Shown here one piece after another: positions 6,704 to 13,955 of a stretch of DNA of 26,007 nt. The notes under the pieces were generated by a model. It was not told the DNA's origin. It saw nothing but the letters and a program-made list of their open reading frames with translations, and ran no database searches. The stretch's first letter is position 1. Each line of letters starts with the position of its first letter. Source of the stretch: Actinomycetes bacterium (GTDB lineage Bacteria > Actinomycetota > Actinomycetes > Actinomycetales > Actinomycetaceae); the NCBI GenBank assembly GCA_023426345.1, contig JAFAAX010000164.1, positions 1-26,007 on the forward strand. Reading direction: 5' to 3'. The position numbers and the translations under genes are program-made.

Positions 6704-8017
6704 TCACTGGATGCCGAGTTCGTCGAACGCGGTGAGCGCCTTGTCCCACGAGGACGTCGCATCGTCCGTCTTGTCGATGTCGACGCGCGTCAGGGCGTCG
6801 GTGACCACGGTGCCGATGGCGAAGTAGTTCGGGCCCTTGTACGGCTGCACGGTGACCTTCGCCGACATGTCGGAGTAGATCTGCCCGACGGGGGCGTTGT
6901 TGAAGAACTCATCCGTGTAGTCCAGCAGGTCGGACGACTTCAGGGCCTCGACCTGCGAGGGGAAGTTGCCCTTCGTCTTGAAGGCCTGGATCTGCTGCTC
7001 GGGGGCCGTCAGCCACGCGGCCAGCTCCTTCGCCTCCTCGGTGTGGGCGCCCATCGCGGGGACCGTCAGGTACGAGCCGCCCCAGTTGCCGCCGCCGCCG
7101 GGGAAGACCGGGGCGATATCCCAACCGGTGACGCCGGCCGCGTTGCCCGAGATGATGCCCAGGAACCACGGCGGGCACAGCTGCGTGGCGAAGCCGTCCT
7201 TCTGGAAGCTCGCGACCCAGTCCTCGCCCCACTCGGCCAGGTGGGCCGAGAGGTTGTCGTCCACGGACTCCTTGGCCAGCGTGTCGTAGATGTCCTTGAC
7301 GTCCGTGTTGTCCTTCAGCGGCGTCACGGTGTTGTCATCGGCCTCGAACGGGTTCTCGACCTGGCCGATCATGCCCTGGTAGATCGAGGGCGCCCCGGAG
7401 TACCACGGGATGCCCGTCGCGTCGACGAACTGCTTGCCGACCTCGAAGTACTTGTCCCAGCCGCCCTCGAGCAGCTTGGCCACCTCGTCGCGGTCGGTGG
7501 GCAGTCCCGCCTTGGCGAACAGGTCGGCGCGGTAGCAGATGGCCTCGGGACCGGCATCGGTGCCGTCGCCGATCAGCTTGCCGTCGGGGGTCGTGGCGGC
7601 GGCCGTCTTCCAGTCCAGCCAGCGGCCGTCGGTGTCGGCGGACTTCAGATCGACGAACGAGTCCGGGTACTGCATGAGCTCGGGCAGCCAGTCCAGCTCG
7701 ATGGCCTCGACGTCGGACAGGCCCGAGCCCGCCGCCAGTCGGGTGTTCATGTTGTCGCGGGCCTCGTTGGAGGTCGCGGCCTTCTTCTCCTTGACGGTGA
7801 TGCCCGGGTGCGACGCCTCGTACTCGTCGAACATGTCCTGGGTGTACCCGAACTCGTTGAACGTGGCGACGGTCAGCGTGATGTTGCCGTCCGCGCCATC
7901 CCCACTCGAGGCGGTGCCGGACTCGCCGGAGCTGCTCGATCCCCCGCCGCACGCGGTGAGGGCCAGCGCGCTGACAGCCACAAGGCTGAGAGCCGCAAAG
8001 GTCTTCCTGGTTGTCAC
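6704..8017 (-). CDS. extracellular sugar-binding lipoprotein of the ABC importer (CebE-like)
   Basis: 437 residues. A signal sequence is followed by the lipobox L-T-A-C with the lipidated cysteine at residue 23, then a Gly/Ser linker, so the mature protein is tethered outside the membrane. The body is a family 1 solute-binding protein (ITLTVATFNEFGY start; EAICYRADLFAKAGLP, PEQQIQAFKTKGNFPS and similar segments). It should deliver cellobiose or another beta-glucoside to the two permeases encoded downstream. The start is GTG at 8017 with AAGGAG 5-6 nt upstream; longer reading on the same frame crosses the operators and promoter and is not credible. It is the first gene of the operon. Confidence 0.95.
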   Translation of the reverse strand: MTTRKTFAALSLVAVSALALTACGGGSSSSGESGTASSGDGADGNITLTVATFNEFGYTQDMFDEYEASHPGITVKEKKAATSNEARDNMNTRLAAGSGLSDVEAIELDWLPELMQYPDSFVDLKSADTDGRWLDWKTAAATTPDGKLIGDGTDAGPEAICYRADLFAKAGLPTDRDEVAKLLEGGWDKYFEVGKQFVDATGIPWYSGAPSIYQGMIGQVENPFEADDNTVTPLKDNTDVKDIYDTLAKESVDDNLSAHLAEWGEDWVASFQKDGFATQLCPPWFLGIISGNAAGVTGWDIAPVFPGGGGNWGGSYLTVPAMGAHTEEAKELAAWLTAPEQQIQAFKTKGNFPSQVEALKSSDLLDYTDEFFNNAPVGQIYSDMSAKVTVQPYKGPNYFAIGTVVTDALTRVDIDKTDDATSSWDKALTAFDELGIQ

Positions 8018-8098
8018 AACTACTCCTTCGTGCGTGAACTCGCTGTGCATTCCCCGCATCTGCACGGGACTGCTGGATGGAATTCTTGGCCCTTCATT

Positions 8099-8110
8099 GA
8101 GAGCGCTCTC
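8099..8110. promoter_or_regulatory. operator O2, perfect palindrome
   Basis: GAGAGCGCTCTC overlaps the expected transcription start of the sugar operon. It is a LacI-family type palindrome with a central CG. Confidence 0.85.
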
Positions 8111-8112
8111 GG

Positions 8113-8118
8113 AGTGTA
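8113..8118 (-). promoter_or_regulatory. -10 hexamer of the sugar operon
   Basis: TACACT on the minus strand lies between the two operators. A -35 element 17 bp upstream would fall inside the upstream operator and is not a good match. The predicted leader is about 85 nt. Confidence 0.55.
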
Positions 8119-8129
8119 GCACTCGGGGC

Positions 8130-8141
8130 GAGAGCGCTCTC
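8130..8141. promoter_or_regulatory. operator O1, perfect palindrome
   Basis: This is an identical GAGAGCGCTCTC, 31 bp centre to centre from O2 (about three helical turns), overlapping the -35 region. The pair brackets the promoter. Confidence 0.85.
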
Positions 8142-8227
8142 ATCACGGGTTGTCCCCATGCTGCCATGCGAAGGCCCGGCGCGGAACGGCAGAGGTCCCC
8201 GGGGACGGTCGCAATTCGGTAACAGCG

Positions 8228-8290
8228 CGAGGTCCACCCACGTGCGACGCCGAGGTCCGCCCAACCAGGCACCGCGAGGTCCGCCCAAGC
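8228..8290 (-). repeat. family B array, 3 units, 23-24 bp period
   Basis: On the minus strand the units read TTGGGCGGACCTCG twice and then TGGGTGGACCTCG. On the plus strand the CGAGGTCC cores start at 8228, 8251 and 8275. The array lies in the 490-bp divergent gap between the sugar operon and the ybaK-like gene; the rest of that gap (8300-8440) shows nothing recognisable. A related array is at 13884-13950. Confidence 0.8.
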
Positions 8291-8450
8291 GAAACGGTGA
8301 GATACGCACCTGTAGGTCGATGAGTCGGACAACCGCCTCTCACCGCCCCGACCGTGCGCGTCTCGCGAAGGAAGTAAGAGGAACGGGAGCGCAGACGTCA
8401 CGGTCGGTCACTGGGCGAGCACTGCACCCGGCGTCTACCCGCCGCATCGC

Positions 8451-8456
8451 TACGGT
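8451..8456 (+). promoter_or_regulatory. probable -10 hexamer for the YbaK-family gene
   Basis: TACGGT, the same hexamer as found before radA and the gene at 25046. Here it would give a leader of about 45 nt that includes the Shine-Dalgarno sequence. Confidence 0.4.
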
Positions 8457-8508
8457 GGCGGTAGGGGATGCGTCTTCATCCCCGCCGCCATCCTGAGGAG
8501 GTCCCACC

Positions 8509-9180
8509 ATGACGGATGCGAGCAGCCAGCCCGCGCCCACCGCCAACTCCACCGGTCCCGCCGACTCCACCGGTCCTGACAGCCCCGCCGGCCCGATCAC
8601 GCCCGCAGACCCCGATGGACCCGCGATCCCCGGCATCGGGGCACTGCGCACCGAGCGGGCGCTCGACCGCCTGGATCTGGTCGCCGCACCGGTCGCCGCC
8701 GCGCTCCGCGCGCTGTCCGCCTCGAAACCGGACCTCGCGGCCCGCGCCCGCGTCGTGGAGATCGATCCCGCGTTGGCGGACACGGAGACGATGACCGAGG
8801 CGTTCGGCATGGACCTCGCCCTGTCCTCGAATTGCATCCTGGTGGCGGGCCGCCGCGCCGGCGAGGAGCGCATCGCCGCCTGCGTCGTGCGCGCCACGAC
8901 CAACGCCGACGTCAACCACGTCATCAAACGCCTGCTCGACGTCCGGAAAGCGTCGTTCTGGCCGCAGGACCAGGCGGTCGAGGCCTCGGGGATGGAGTAC
9001 GGCGGGATCACGCCCGTCGGCGTGCCGACGGGCTGGCGCCTCCTCGTCGACGCCCGCTGCGCGCGGGGATGGTCGTGCATCGGCTCGGGCCTGCGCCGCT
9101 CCAAACTGTTCGTCCCCGGCGAGCTGCTGACGGCGCTGCCCGGCGCCGAGGTGGTCGAGGGGCTGGCCACCGAGGGCTGA
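8509..9180 (+). CDS. YbaK/EbsC-family aminoacyl-tRNA deacylase
   Basis: 223 residues. Residues about 40-220 match the YbaK/ProX-type editing domain, which hydrolyses mischarged aminoacyl-tRNAs in trans. Visible hallmarks are SSNCILVAGRRAGEERIAACV, the segment KASFWPQDQAVEASGMEYGG (conserved Lys and Gly-Gly), ITPVGVP, and GSGLRRSKLFVPG. The first 35 residues are a Pro/Ser/Thr/Gly-rich tail that is not part of the fold. The ATG at 8509 is preceded by GAGGAGG. It converges with the histidine phosphatase gene. The preferred tRNA cannot be read from sequence. Confidence 0.9.
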   Translation: MTDASSQPAPTANSTGPADSTGPDSPAGPITPADPDGPAIPGIGALRTERALDRLDLVAAPVAAALRALSASKPDLAARARVVEIDPALADTETMTEAFGMDLALSSNCILVAGRRAGEERIAACVVRATTNADVNHVIKRLLDVRKASFWPQDQAVEASGMEYGGITPVGVPTGWRLLVDARCARGWSCIGSGLRRSKLFVPGELLTALPGAEVVEGLATEG

Positions 9181-9211
9181 CAGCGGACGACGCCGAGTCG
9201 GCGCCACGCGG

Positions 9212-9225
9212 GCCGCCCTCGTCGA
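9212..9225 (-). repeat. family D motif
   Basis: On the minus strand GTCGACGAGGGCGGC. It lies in the 116-bp convergent gap after the YbaK-family gene. Confidence 0.65.
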
Positions 9226-9260
9226 CGCGCCAGGAGGACCAGCCGCGGCGCAGAACGCGG

Positions 9261-9295
9261 CCGGCCCCCACGCCCCGGTCCCGTGGGCGCCCCGG
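9261..9295. terminator. bidirectional terminator-like hairpin
   Basis: CCCACG (9267-9272) pairs with CGTGGG (9282-9287) across a 9-nt loop, with CCGG/CCGG able to extend the stem outside. It lies between two convergent stop codons. Confidence 0.45.
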
Positions 9296-9296
9296 C

Positions 9297-9965
9297 TCAC
9301 CGCTTGAGCGATGCCTCGGACGCGCCCGGAGTCATGTCGGCGGCGCCGGACAGCAGATCGCCGGCCGGCTCGGAGTAGGTGATGCCCACCAGCGTCGACC
9401 CGTCGAACGTGAACGAGGTCAACGACGCCAGGGAGCACACGCGCGACATCGGGCTGTGCGGCAACACCTGGCACCGGGCGAAACGGGTGAGCGTGGTGAT
9501 GGGCATCTGGTGGGAGACCACGAGGGCCTCGCGCCCGCGGGCCTCGCGCAGCGCGCCGGACAGGGCCGCGCTCATCCGGGAGGCGACCTCGCGGTAGGGC
9601 TCCCCCCATGAGGGGCGCAGGGGGTGGGTGTAGAGGTGCCAGTACTTCGGCTGGGCCAGAAGAGCGCGGTTCGCGTTGATGGCGACGCCGCGGAACGGGC
9701 TGGCCGCCTCAATGAGGCGGGGGTCCGCCTCGATGGGCAGGTCGAAGGCCCGAGCCGTCGGGGCCGCGGACTGCTGGGCGCGCAGCAGCGGCGAGGCGAT
9801 GACGCGCGCGATGTCGTGGCCGTCGACGATGAGGCTGTCGGCGACGCGCTGCGCCATCGCATGCCCGCGATCCGTCAGGCCGAATCCGGGAATCCGCTCG
9901 TAGAGCACACCGCCGGGATTGTCCACTTCCCCGTGCCGCATGACGTGGACGATCGTGATCTCCAT
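9297..9965 (-). CDS. histidine phosphatase family protein (phosphoglycerate-mutase-like)
   Basis: 222 residues. The catalytic RHG motif is at residues 10-12 (H11), GLTDRGHAMAQ follows, then ASPLLRAQQSA, and the second histidine is H152 in VVSHQMP. These define the branch of phosphatases that form a phosphohistidine intermediate; the substrate cannot be inferred. The ATG at 9965 has no Shine-Dalgarno sequence. CACACT ends 7 nt before it, so a leaderless transcript is likely. Reading further upstream in frame only translates the intergenic repeats. Confidence 0.88.
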   Translation of the reverse strand: MEITIVHVMRHGEVDNPGGVLYERIPGFGLTDRGHAMAQRVADSLIVDGHDIARVIASPLLRAQQSAAPTARAFDLPIEADPRLIEAASPFRGVAINANRALLAQPKYWHLYTHPLRPSWGEPYREVASRMSAALSGALREARGREALVVSHQMPITTLTRFARCQVLPHSPMSRVCSLASLTSFTFDGSTLVGITYSEPAGDLLSGAADMTPGASEASLKR

Positions 9966-9994
9966 GACGTCCAGTGTGTCATGCTCGCCCCGTC

Positions 9995-10010
9995 CCCATT
10001 GACGAGGGCG
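9995..10010 (+). repeat. family D motif
   Basis: CCCATTGACGAGGGCG, an exact match to consensus, just upstream of the histidine phosphatase and next to a family A array. Confidence 0.75.
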
Positions 10011-10026
10011 CAAAACCCGCGACCCG

Positions 10027-10080
10027 CGACTTCGGTTCCCTTTTCCGCCGACTTCGGTGCTGTATTGCCGCGAGTTCGGT
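10027..10080 (-). repeat. family A array, 3 units, 22-bp period
   Basis: The core on the minus strand (ACCGAASTCG) occurs with plus-strand starts 10027, 10049 and 10071, exactly 22 bp apart. The segment 10026-10059 is inverted at 10119-10152 with 32 of 34 bases identical. Confidence 0.9.
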
Positions 10081-10119
10081 GATCCACCGGTCATCGGCTA
10101 TCGGAGAGAGCGCCGATCC

Positions 10120-10173
10120 ACCGAAGTCGGCGAAAAAGGGAACCGAAGTCGGCAGGAAAGGGAACCGAAGTCG
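10120..10173 (+). repeat. family A array, 3 units, 22-bp period
   Basis: ACCGAAGTCG starts at 10120, 10142 and 10164. It is the right arm of the inverted pair with 10027-10080. The last unit ends in CGCGGGG and runs into a 20-bp tandem duplication (10173-10191 repeated at 10193-10211). With the D copy this fills most of the 312-bp gap between bS22 and the phosphatase. Confidence 0.9.
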
Positions 10174-10228
10174 CGGGGCTGGACGGCGGGACGCGGGGCT
10201 GGACGGCGGGAGGAAGCGGGCATACGTC

Positions 10229-10253
10229 GGGCCCGGCCGATCCGGCCGGGCCC
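10229..10253 (-). terminator. terminator-like hairpin after the bS22 gene
   Basis: GGGCCCGGCC (10229-10238) pairs perfectly with GGCCGGGCCC (10244-10253) over a 5-nt loop, 25 nt beyond the stop codon. There is no U-tract, as is common in GC-rich genomes. Confidence 0.6.
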
Positions 10254-10277
10254 CGTGGGACTCCAGGTCCCGAAGCG

Positions 10278-10376
10278 TCACTTCTTGTTGCGACGCTGGT
10301 GACGCGTCTTGCGCAGCAGCTTGCGGTGCTTCTTCTTGGCCATGCGCTTGCGGCGCTTCTTGATCACGGAGCCCAT
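10278..10376 (-). CDS. small ribosomal protein bS22 (AURKAIP1/COX24-domain peptide)
   Basis: 32 residues, starting MGSVIKKRRKRMAKKKHRKL and ending TRHQRRNKK; about half the residues are Lys or Arg. This is the actinobacterial peptide found bound to the small ribosomal subunit in mycobacteria. GGGAGGAACCCC precedes the ATG. It lies 94 bp downstream of the small HTH gene on the same strand, a pairing that is conserved in actinobacteria. A strong hairpin follows the stop. Confidence 0.92.
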   Translation of the reverse strand: MGSVIKKRRKRMAKKKHRKLLRKTRHQRRNKK

Positions 10377-10470
10377 GGGGTTCCTCCCTTGTCAGCAATA
10401 CGGTGCGACGCCCTGGGGACGCCAGCGATGTCCGGTCCGCGTCCCCGGGTGGAGACACAACGGGCCCATC

Positions 10471-10689
10471 CTACCCGCCAATTCCCTGCGAGCGGTCATC
10501 GGACCAGTCCGCCAGACCCGCGTCGATGAGCTGGCGGACAGCGGCCTGGGGGACCCGGAAGCTCTTGCCGACCCTGATCGCCGGGATGTCGCCCTTCTGG
10601 ATGAGGCGGTAGACCGTCATCTTGGACACGCGCATGAGGTCCGCCACTTCAGCCACCGTCATGAAACGGGGCACGGGCTGCTTCTCCAT
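10471..10689 (-). CDS. small excisionase/BldC-like helix-turn-helix DNA-binding protein
   Basis: 72 residues. Almost the whole chain is one winged-helix domain of the excisionase/MerR-like type: residues about 10-55, FMTVAEVADLMRVSKMTVYR then LIQKGDIPAIRVGKSFRV. Such proteins in actinobacteria are small DNA-binding regulators; targets are unknown here. The ATG at 10689 was chosen for GGGAGAC just upstream; a longer version from 10782 would include promoter-like sequence. It is followed by bS22. Confidence 0.88.
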   Translation of the reverse strand: MEKQPVPRFMTVAEVADLMRVSKMTVYRLIQKGDIPAIRVGKSFRVPQAAVRQLIDAGLADWSDDRSQGIGG

Positions 10690-10993
10690 GCGGGTCTCCC
10701 AAGAATCAGAGGCGGACGGGCCACACCCGAACCACAACGAACCTCTGGCACATGATAGTGGACGACGTGTGCCGTTCGACAACTATTGGTCATCTGTGTC
10801 TCACGCGACTCACCAGTCCCACGGTCCCCGGCGAGCGACGGCGAGGCGGAGGCGCGCTCGGCCCGTCGCCCCTGCCGCCCCCAGCCCGCCGGCTCCGACG
10901 ATCTCCGACGACGCCTACGATGAGAGGCGCCCGGTTCCCGGGTGCCAACGGCCCGGGTCGCGCCCGGACCGGCTCTCCGGATGTCCGACCAGG
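10690..10993. other. divergent gap between HTH and potassium transporter genes
   Basis: The left part holds the HTH promoter: TTGTCG (-35, plus 10777-10782), a 19-bp spacer and TATCAT (-10, plus 10752-10757) on the minus strand. The right part holds a possible TACGAT -10 at 10914-10919 for the transporter. I see no family A-D repeat and no recognisable c-di-AMP riboswitch. Confidence 0.45.
10752..10782 (-). promoter_or_regulatory. promoter of the HTH-bS22 pair
   Basis: TTGTCG and TATCAT on the minus strand are separated by 19 bp, giving a start near 10745 and a leader of about 55 nt. Confidence 0.45.
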
Positions 10994-12559
10994 ATGGAGG
11001 CCATGACGCGCACGAGGAGATGGATCCGTCCGCGGCGCCGCCCTGACGCCGGGTCGCTGCTGGCCCCCGACGGAGACCCGCTGGAGGCCATCGACCGGAC
11101 GTCCCTGGACCTCGACCCCGACCGCCTCCTGGCCGCGCCCCGGCGCGGGACCCCCTTGGTGCGCACGGTCCAGGGCCCGTCGGCGACGCTGCTGCGCCGG
11201 ACCCGCGGCGAGCGCGCCCGCGACTGGTTCGACCGCCAGGCCCGCAACTCCCCGGCGCGCCTGACGATCGCGGTGTTCTTCGGGATCATCGTCCTCATCA
11301 CCGCCCTCCTGTGCCTGCCCATCGCCACGGCCTCCGATCACCGCGCCCACTTCGTCGACATCGTCTTCACCGCCGTGTCCGCCGTCTGCGTGACGGGTCT
11401 GACCACCGTGGACACGGCCACCTACTGGTCCGTGTTCGGGCAGGCGGTCATCGCCTTGGGCATCGCGGTGGGCGGCCTCGGGTTGATGACCCTGGCCTCG
11501 ATCCTCGGCTTCGCCGTCTCGCGGCACCTCGGGCTCACCCAGCGCATGCTGGCCGCCCAGGAGACGGGCTCGTCGAACCTGGGCCAGGTCGGCTCCCTGC
11601 TGCGCGCCGTCATGGCGACCTCGCTGATTGCGGAGGGGCTGCTCTTCGTCGTCTTCCTCCCGACGTTCCTCGACCAGCGCGACACGGTGGGCGAGGCCGC
11701 CTGGCACTCCCTATTCATGGCGATCTCCGTGTTCAACAACGCGGGGTTCGTCATCACCGCCGACGGCATGGCCGCCTACGTCAACGACTGGGGGGTCCTC
11801 ATCCCCGTGGCGCTGGGCACCGTCATCGGCGCGATCGGCTTCCCCGTCATCACGGACATCACCGCCCGGTGGCGCACGCCGAGGCGGTGGACGCTGCACA
11901 CGAAGCTCACGCTGACCACCTACGGCATCCTCGCCCTCATCGGGAGCGTGATGATGGCACTCACGGAGTGGTCGAATCCGGACACGCTGGGCGGTCTGAA
12001 TCTGGGATCGAAGATCCTCAACTCGCTGCTGGCCGGCGTCAACACCCGTTCCTCCGGGCTCAGCGCGCTCGACATCGGGGCCATGCGCTCCCAGACGCAT
12101 TTCGTCCAGGACATCCTCATGATGATCGGCGGCGGCTCCGCCTCGACGGCGGGCGGCATCAAGGTCTCGACGTTCGCCGTCCTGGCACTGGCCGTCGTCG
12201 CGGAGGCCCGCGGCGACCGCGACCTGGAGGCCTACGGGCGGCGCGTCCCCACCACGGTCGTCCGGCTGGCCGTCGCCGTCAGCCTCATCGGCATGACGAT
12301 GGTGGCCGTCGCCGCCCTGGCCCTGCTCACGATGACGAATCTCACCCTGGACACCATCCTCTTCGAGACGATCTCCGCCTTCGCCACCGTCGGCCTGTCC
12401 ACAGGTGTCACGCCGTCGCTCCCCGTCGCCGCGAAGTACGTCCTGGTCCTCCTGATGTTCGCCGGCCGCACGGGCACGATGACGGTGGCGGCGGCCCTGG
12501 CCCTGCGCCAGCGCCGCCGCGTCATCCGCCTGCCCGCGGAGCGCCCCGTCATCGGCTGA
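10994..12559 (+). CDS. TrkH/KtrB-family potassium channel-like transporter
   Basis: 521 residues from the ATG at 10994. It is the membrane subunit of a Ktr/Trk potassium uptake system. After a basic cytoplasmic N-terminus of about 90 residues come four repeated membrane-pore-membrane units. Their selectivity-filter segments are visible in order: CVTGLTT, FNNAGF, NTRSSG and ATVGLSTG, one glycine-containing filter per unit. The start is uncertain: ATG at 10994 and 11003 are in frame and both have purine runs placed too close for a normal ribosome site. The length and the short gap to the RCK protein gene downstream support a KtrB-type pair. Confidence 0.93.
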   Translation: MEAMTRTRRWIRPRRRPDAGSLLAPDGDPLEAIDRTSLDLDPDRLLAAPRRGTPLVRTVQGPSATLLRRTRGERARDWFDRQARNSPARLTIAVFFGIIVLITALLCLPIATASDHRAHFVDIVFTAVSAVCVTGLTTVDTATYWSVFGQAVIALGIAVGGLGLMTLASILGFAVSRHLGLTQRMLAAQETGSSNLGQVGSLLRAVMATSLIAEGLLFVVFLPTFLDQRDTVGEAAWHSLFMAISVFNNAGFVITADGMAAYVNDWGVLIPVALGTVIGAIGFPVITDITARWRTPRRWTLHTKLTLTTYGILALIGSVMMALTEWSNPDTLGGLNLGSKILNSLLAGVNTRSSGLSALDIGAMRSQTHFVQDILMMIGGGSASTAGGIKVSTFAVLALAVVAEARGDRDLEAYGRRVPTTVVRLAVAVSLIGMTMVAVAALALLTMTNLTLDTILFETISAFATVGLSTGVTPSLPVAAKYVLVLLMFAGRTGTMTVAAALALRQRRRVIRLPAERPVIG

Positions 12560-12623
12560 CCCGACCACGCGGGCGCCTTCGTCGCTCAGTGACGGACCGA
12601 AGCGGCGCACCCGCCGCCCCGTG

Positions 12624-12629
12624 GAACAA
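12624..12629 (+). promoter_or_regulatory. possible -10 hexamer of leaderless RCK gene
   Basis: AACAAT ends about 7 nt before the ATG at 12637, which has no good Shine-Dalgarno sequence. The gene may also be read from the upstream transporter transcript. Confidence 0.3.
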
Positions 12630-12636
12630 TGACGCC

Positions 12637-13305
12637 ATGGCAGAGGACAAGAGCCGCGCGGCGTCCACCCTGGTGATCGGGCTGGGGCGATTCGGCTCCG
12701 CGGTGGCGGCGACGCTGGACCGGCTGGGCCGGGAGATCCTGGGCGTGGAGAAGGACCCGCGCCGCGTCCAGCAGTTTGCGGGGCGCATCCCCCTGGTGGA
12801 GGCCGACGCCTCCGACATGGAGGCGCTCGAGCAGCTGGGGGCCGCGGAGTTCTCCTCGGCCGTCGTGGGGATCGGGTCCTCCCTGGAGGCGTCCGTGCTG
12901 ATTACCGCCAACCTGGTCGACATCGGCATCGAGTCGATCTGGGCGAAGGCGATCTCCCGCGAGCACGGGCGGATCCTGCGCCGCATCGGCGCTCACCACG
13001 TCGTCTACCCGGAGTTCGACGCCGGGCAGCGCACCGCACACCTGGTGGGCGGGCACATGCTCGACTACATCGAGATGGACAAGCAGGGCTTCGCCATCAT
13101 GAAGCTGCGCCCCCCGAAGGAGGTCCACGGCTTCACGGTCGGAGAACTCGACCTGCGGGGGCGCTACGGCGTCAACATCCTGGGCATCCTGCGTCCCGGC
13201 CAGCCCTTCGAGTACGCCGACTCCCACACCCGCATCAATCCCGAGGACATCATCATCGTGTCGGGCGATGCGATGCTGCTGGAGCGCTTCGCGGATCAAC
13301 CCTGA
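12637..13305 (+). CDS. TrkA/KtrA-type RCK regulatory subunit
   Basis: 222 residues. It is the cytoplasmic gating ring of the potassium transporter encoded 77 bp upstream. Residues about 11-130 form an RCK_N Rossmann domain with the dinucleotide signature VIGLGRFGSAVA and an acidic residue at the end of the second strand (VEKD). Residues about 135-222 are RCK_C, the domain that binds c-di-AMP in characterised KtrA proteins. The single RCK pair and the length match KtrA rather than the double-length TrkA of enterobacteria. DisA, a c-di-AMP synthase, is encoded 9 kb away. The gene is followed by a hairpin built on a D motif. Confidence 0.93.
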   Translation: MAEDKSRAASTLVIGLGRFGSAVAATLDRLGREILGVEKDPRRVQQFAGRIPLVEADASDMEALEQLGAAEFSSAVVGIGSSLEASVLITANLVDIGIESIWAKAISREHGRILRRIGAHHVVYPEFDAGQRTAHLVGGHMLDYIEMDKQGFAIMKLRPPKEVHGFTVGELDLRGRYGVNILGILRPGQPFEYADSHTRINPEDIIIVSGDAMLLERFADQP

Positions 13306-13342
13306 TCGCAGCGCCGCCCAGTCGTTCGGGACCCGTTCACCC

Positions 13343-13372
13343 CCATTGACGAGGGCGGCGCCGCCGTCCTCG
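13343..13372 (+). terminator. family D motif forming a terminator-like hairpin
   Basis: CCCATTGACGAGGGCGGCG is followed by its own pairing arm. CGAGGGCGGCG (13350-13360) pairs with CGCCGTCCTCG (13362-13372) with one G-T wobble. It lies 38 nt after the RCK gene stop. Confidence 0.6.
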
Positions 13373-13424
13373 GGCGGGACGCTCTGGAGGCGCGGCGGCG
13401 GCGAGCGATCAAGGCCCTCACGTG

Positions 13425-13468
13425 GCGCCGACCGGCGGCAGGGCGTTGGTCGAGACCGGTACGTGTGG
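13425..13468 (+). repeat. family C direct repeat, copy 1
   Basis: This 44-bp segment starts GCGCCGACCGGCGGC and ends in the C core GAGACCGGTACGTGTGG. It recurs at 13747-13790 with 41 of 44 bases identical, 322 bp away. Confidence 0.8.
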
Positions 13469-13493
13469 TACGCCCATGCCCGTGTCCATGCTC

Positions 13494-13539
13494 GAGATCG
13501 GTATCTGTGGCAGCGCTCCGTGCCATAGGTGCCGATCTC
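13494..13539. repeat. family C inverted pair 1
   Basis: GAGATCGGTATCTGTGGCA (13494-13512) and TGCCATAGGTGCCGATCTC (13521-13539) are inverted, with 16 of 19 bases matching, around an 8-nt loop ending in TCCG. Confidence 0.8.
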
Positions 13540-13631
13540 GATGCGAGGGCGGACTCGGGTTTGACGTGAGTTTGAGTGTTTGTGCTGGTGGGAGGCCCGG
13601 CGCTGGCGTCGGAGTGAGCGGGCCGTGAACT

Positions 13632-13677
13632 GAGGTCGGTACCCGTGGCAGCAGTCCGTGCCATAGATATCGATCTC
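13632..13677. repeat. family C inverted pair 2
   Basis: GAGGTCGGTACCCGTGGCA (13632-13650) and TGCCATAGATATCGATCTC (13659-13677) have the same arm length, loop length and TCCG loop end as pair 1, though the arms have diverged. Confidence 0.8.
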
Positions 13678-13746
13678 GAGCGCAGTCCGGTCAGGAAACC
13701 GCCCGGACCGAGCCCGTGACCCGCATCGACACGGGAGGTCCTCGCA

Positions 13747-13790
13747 GCGCCGACCGGCGGCGGGGCGTTGGTCGAGACCGGTAGGCGTGG
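13747..13790 (+). repeat. family C direct repeat, copy 2
   Basis: This is the second copy of the 44-bp segment at 13425-13468. The 650-bp convergent gap 13306-13955 contains no credible gene and is almost wholly made of repeat families D, C, A and B, in that order. Confidence 0.8.
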
Positions 13791-13830
13791 CACGAGCACC
13801 CAGACCCCGACACCAGAGCGCGTCACAGGA

Positions 13831-13874
13831 ACCGAAGTCGCCGGACAAGAGAACCGAAGTCGCCGGACGCGCAC
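13831..13874 (+). repeat. family A array, 2 units, 22-bp period
   Basis: ACCGAAGTCG starts at 13831 and 13853, each followed by CCGGAC. It abuts a family B array. Confidence 0.85.
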
Positions 13875-13883
13875 AGTCTCACG

Positions 13884-13950
13884 TGGGCGAACCTCACCGC
13901 CCCCGTTGGGCGAGCCTCGACGTCGCGGGTGGGCGAACCTCGCGGGTCTT
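13884..13950 (+). repeat. family B array, 3 units, 23-bp period
   Basis: TGGGCGAACCTC, TGGGCGAGCCTC and TGGGCGAACCTC start at 13884, 13907 and 13930. The array ends at the stop codon of the UPF0210 gene (13956-13958). Confidence 0.8.
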
Positions 13951-13955
13951 GCGGA

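Noticed and set aside
10790..10993. A c-di-AMP (ydaO-type) riboswitch before the potassium transporter
   Set aside because: I looked because disA is nearby, but saw none of the conserved segments of that riboswitch.
13296..13874. Cysteine/tyrosine-rich frames across the C repeats
   Set aside because: They arise from translation of inverted repeats in either strand, with no start signal or domain.
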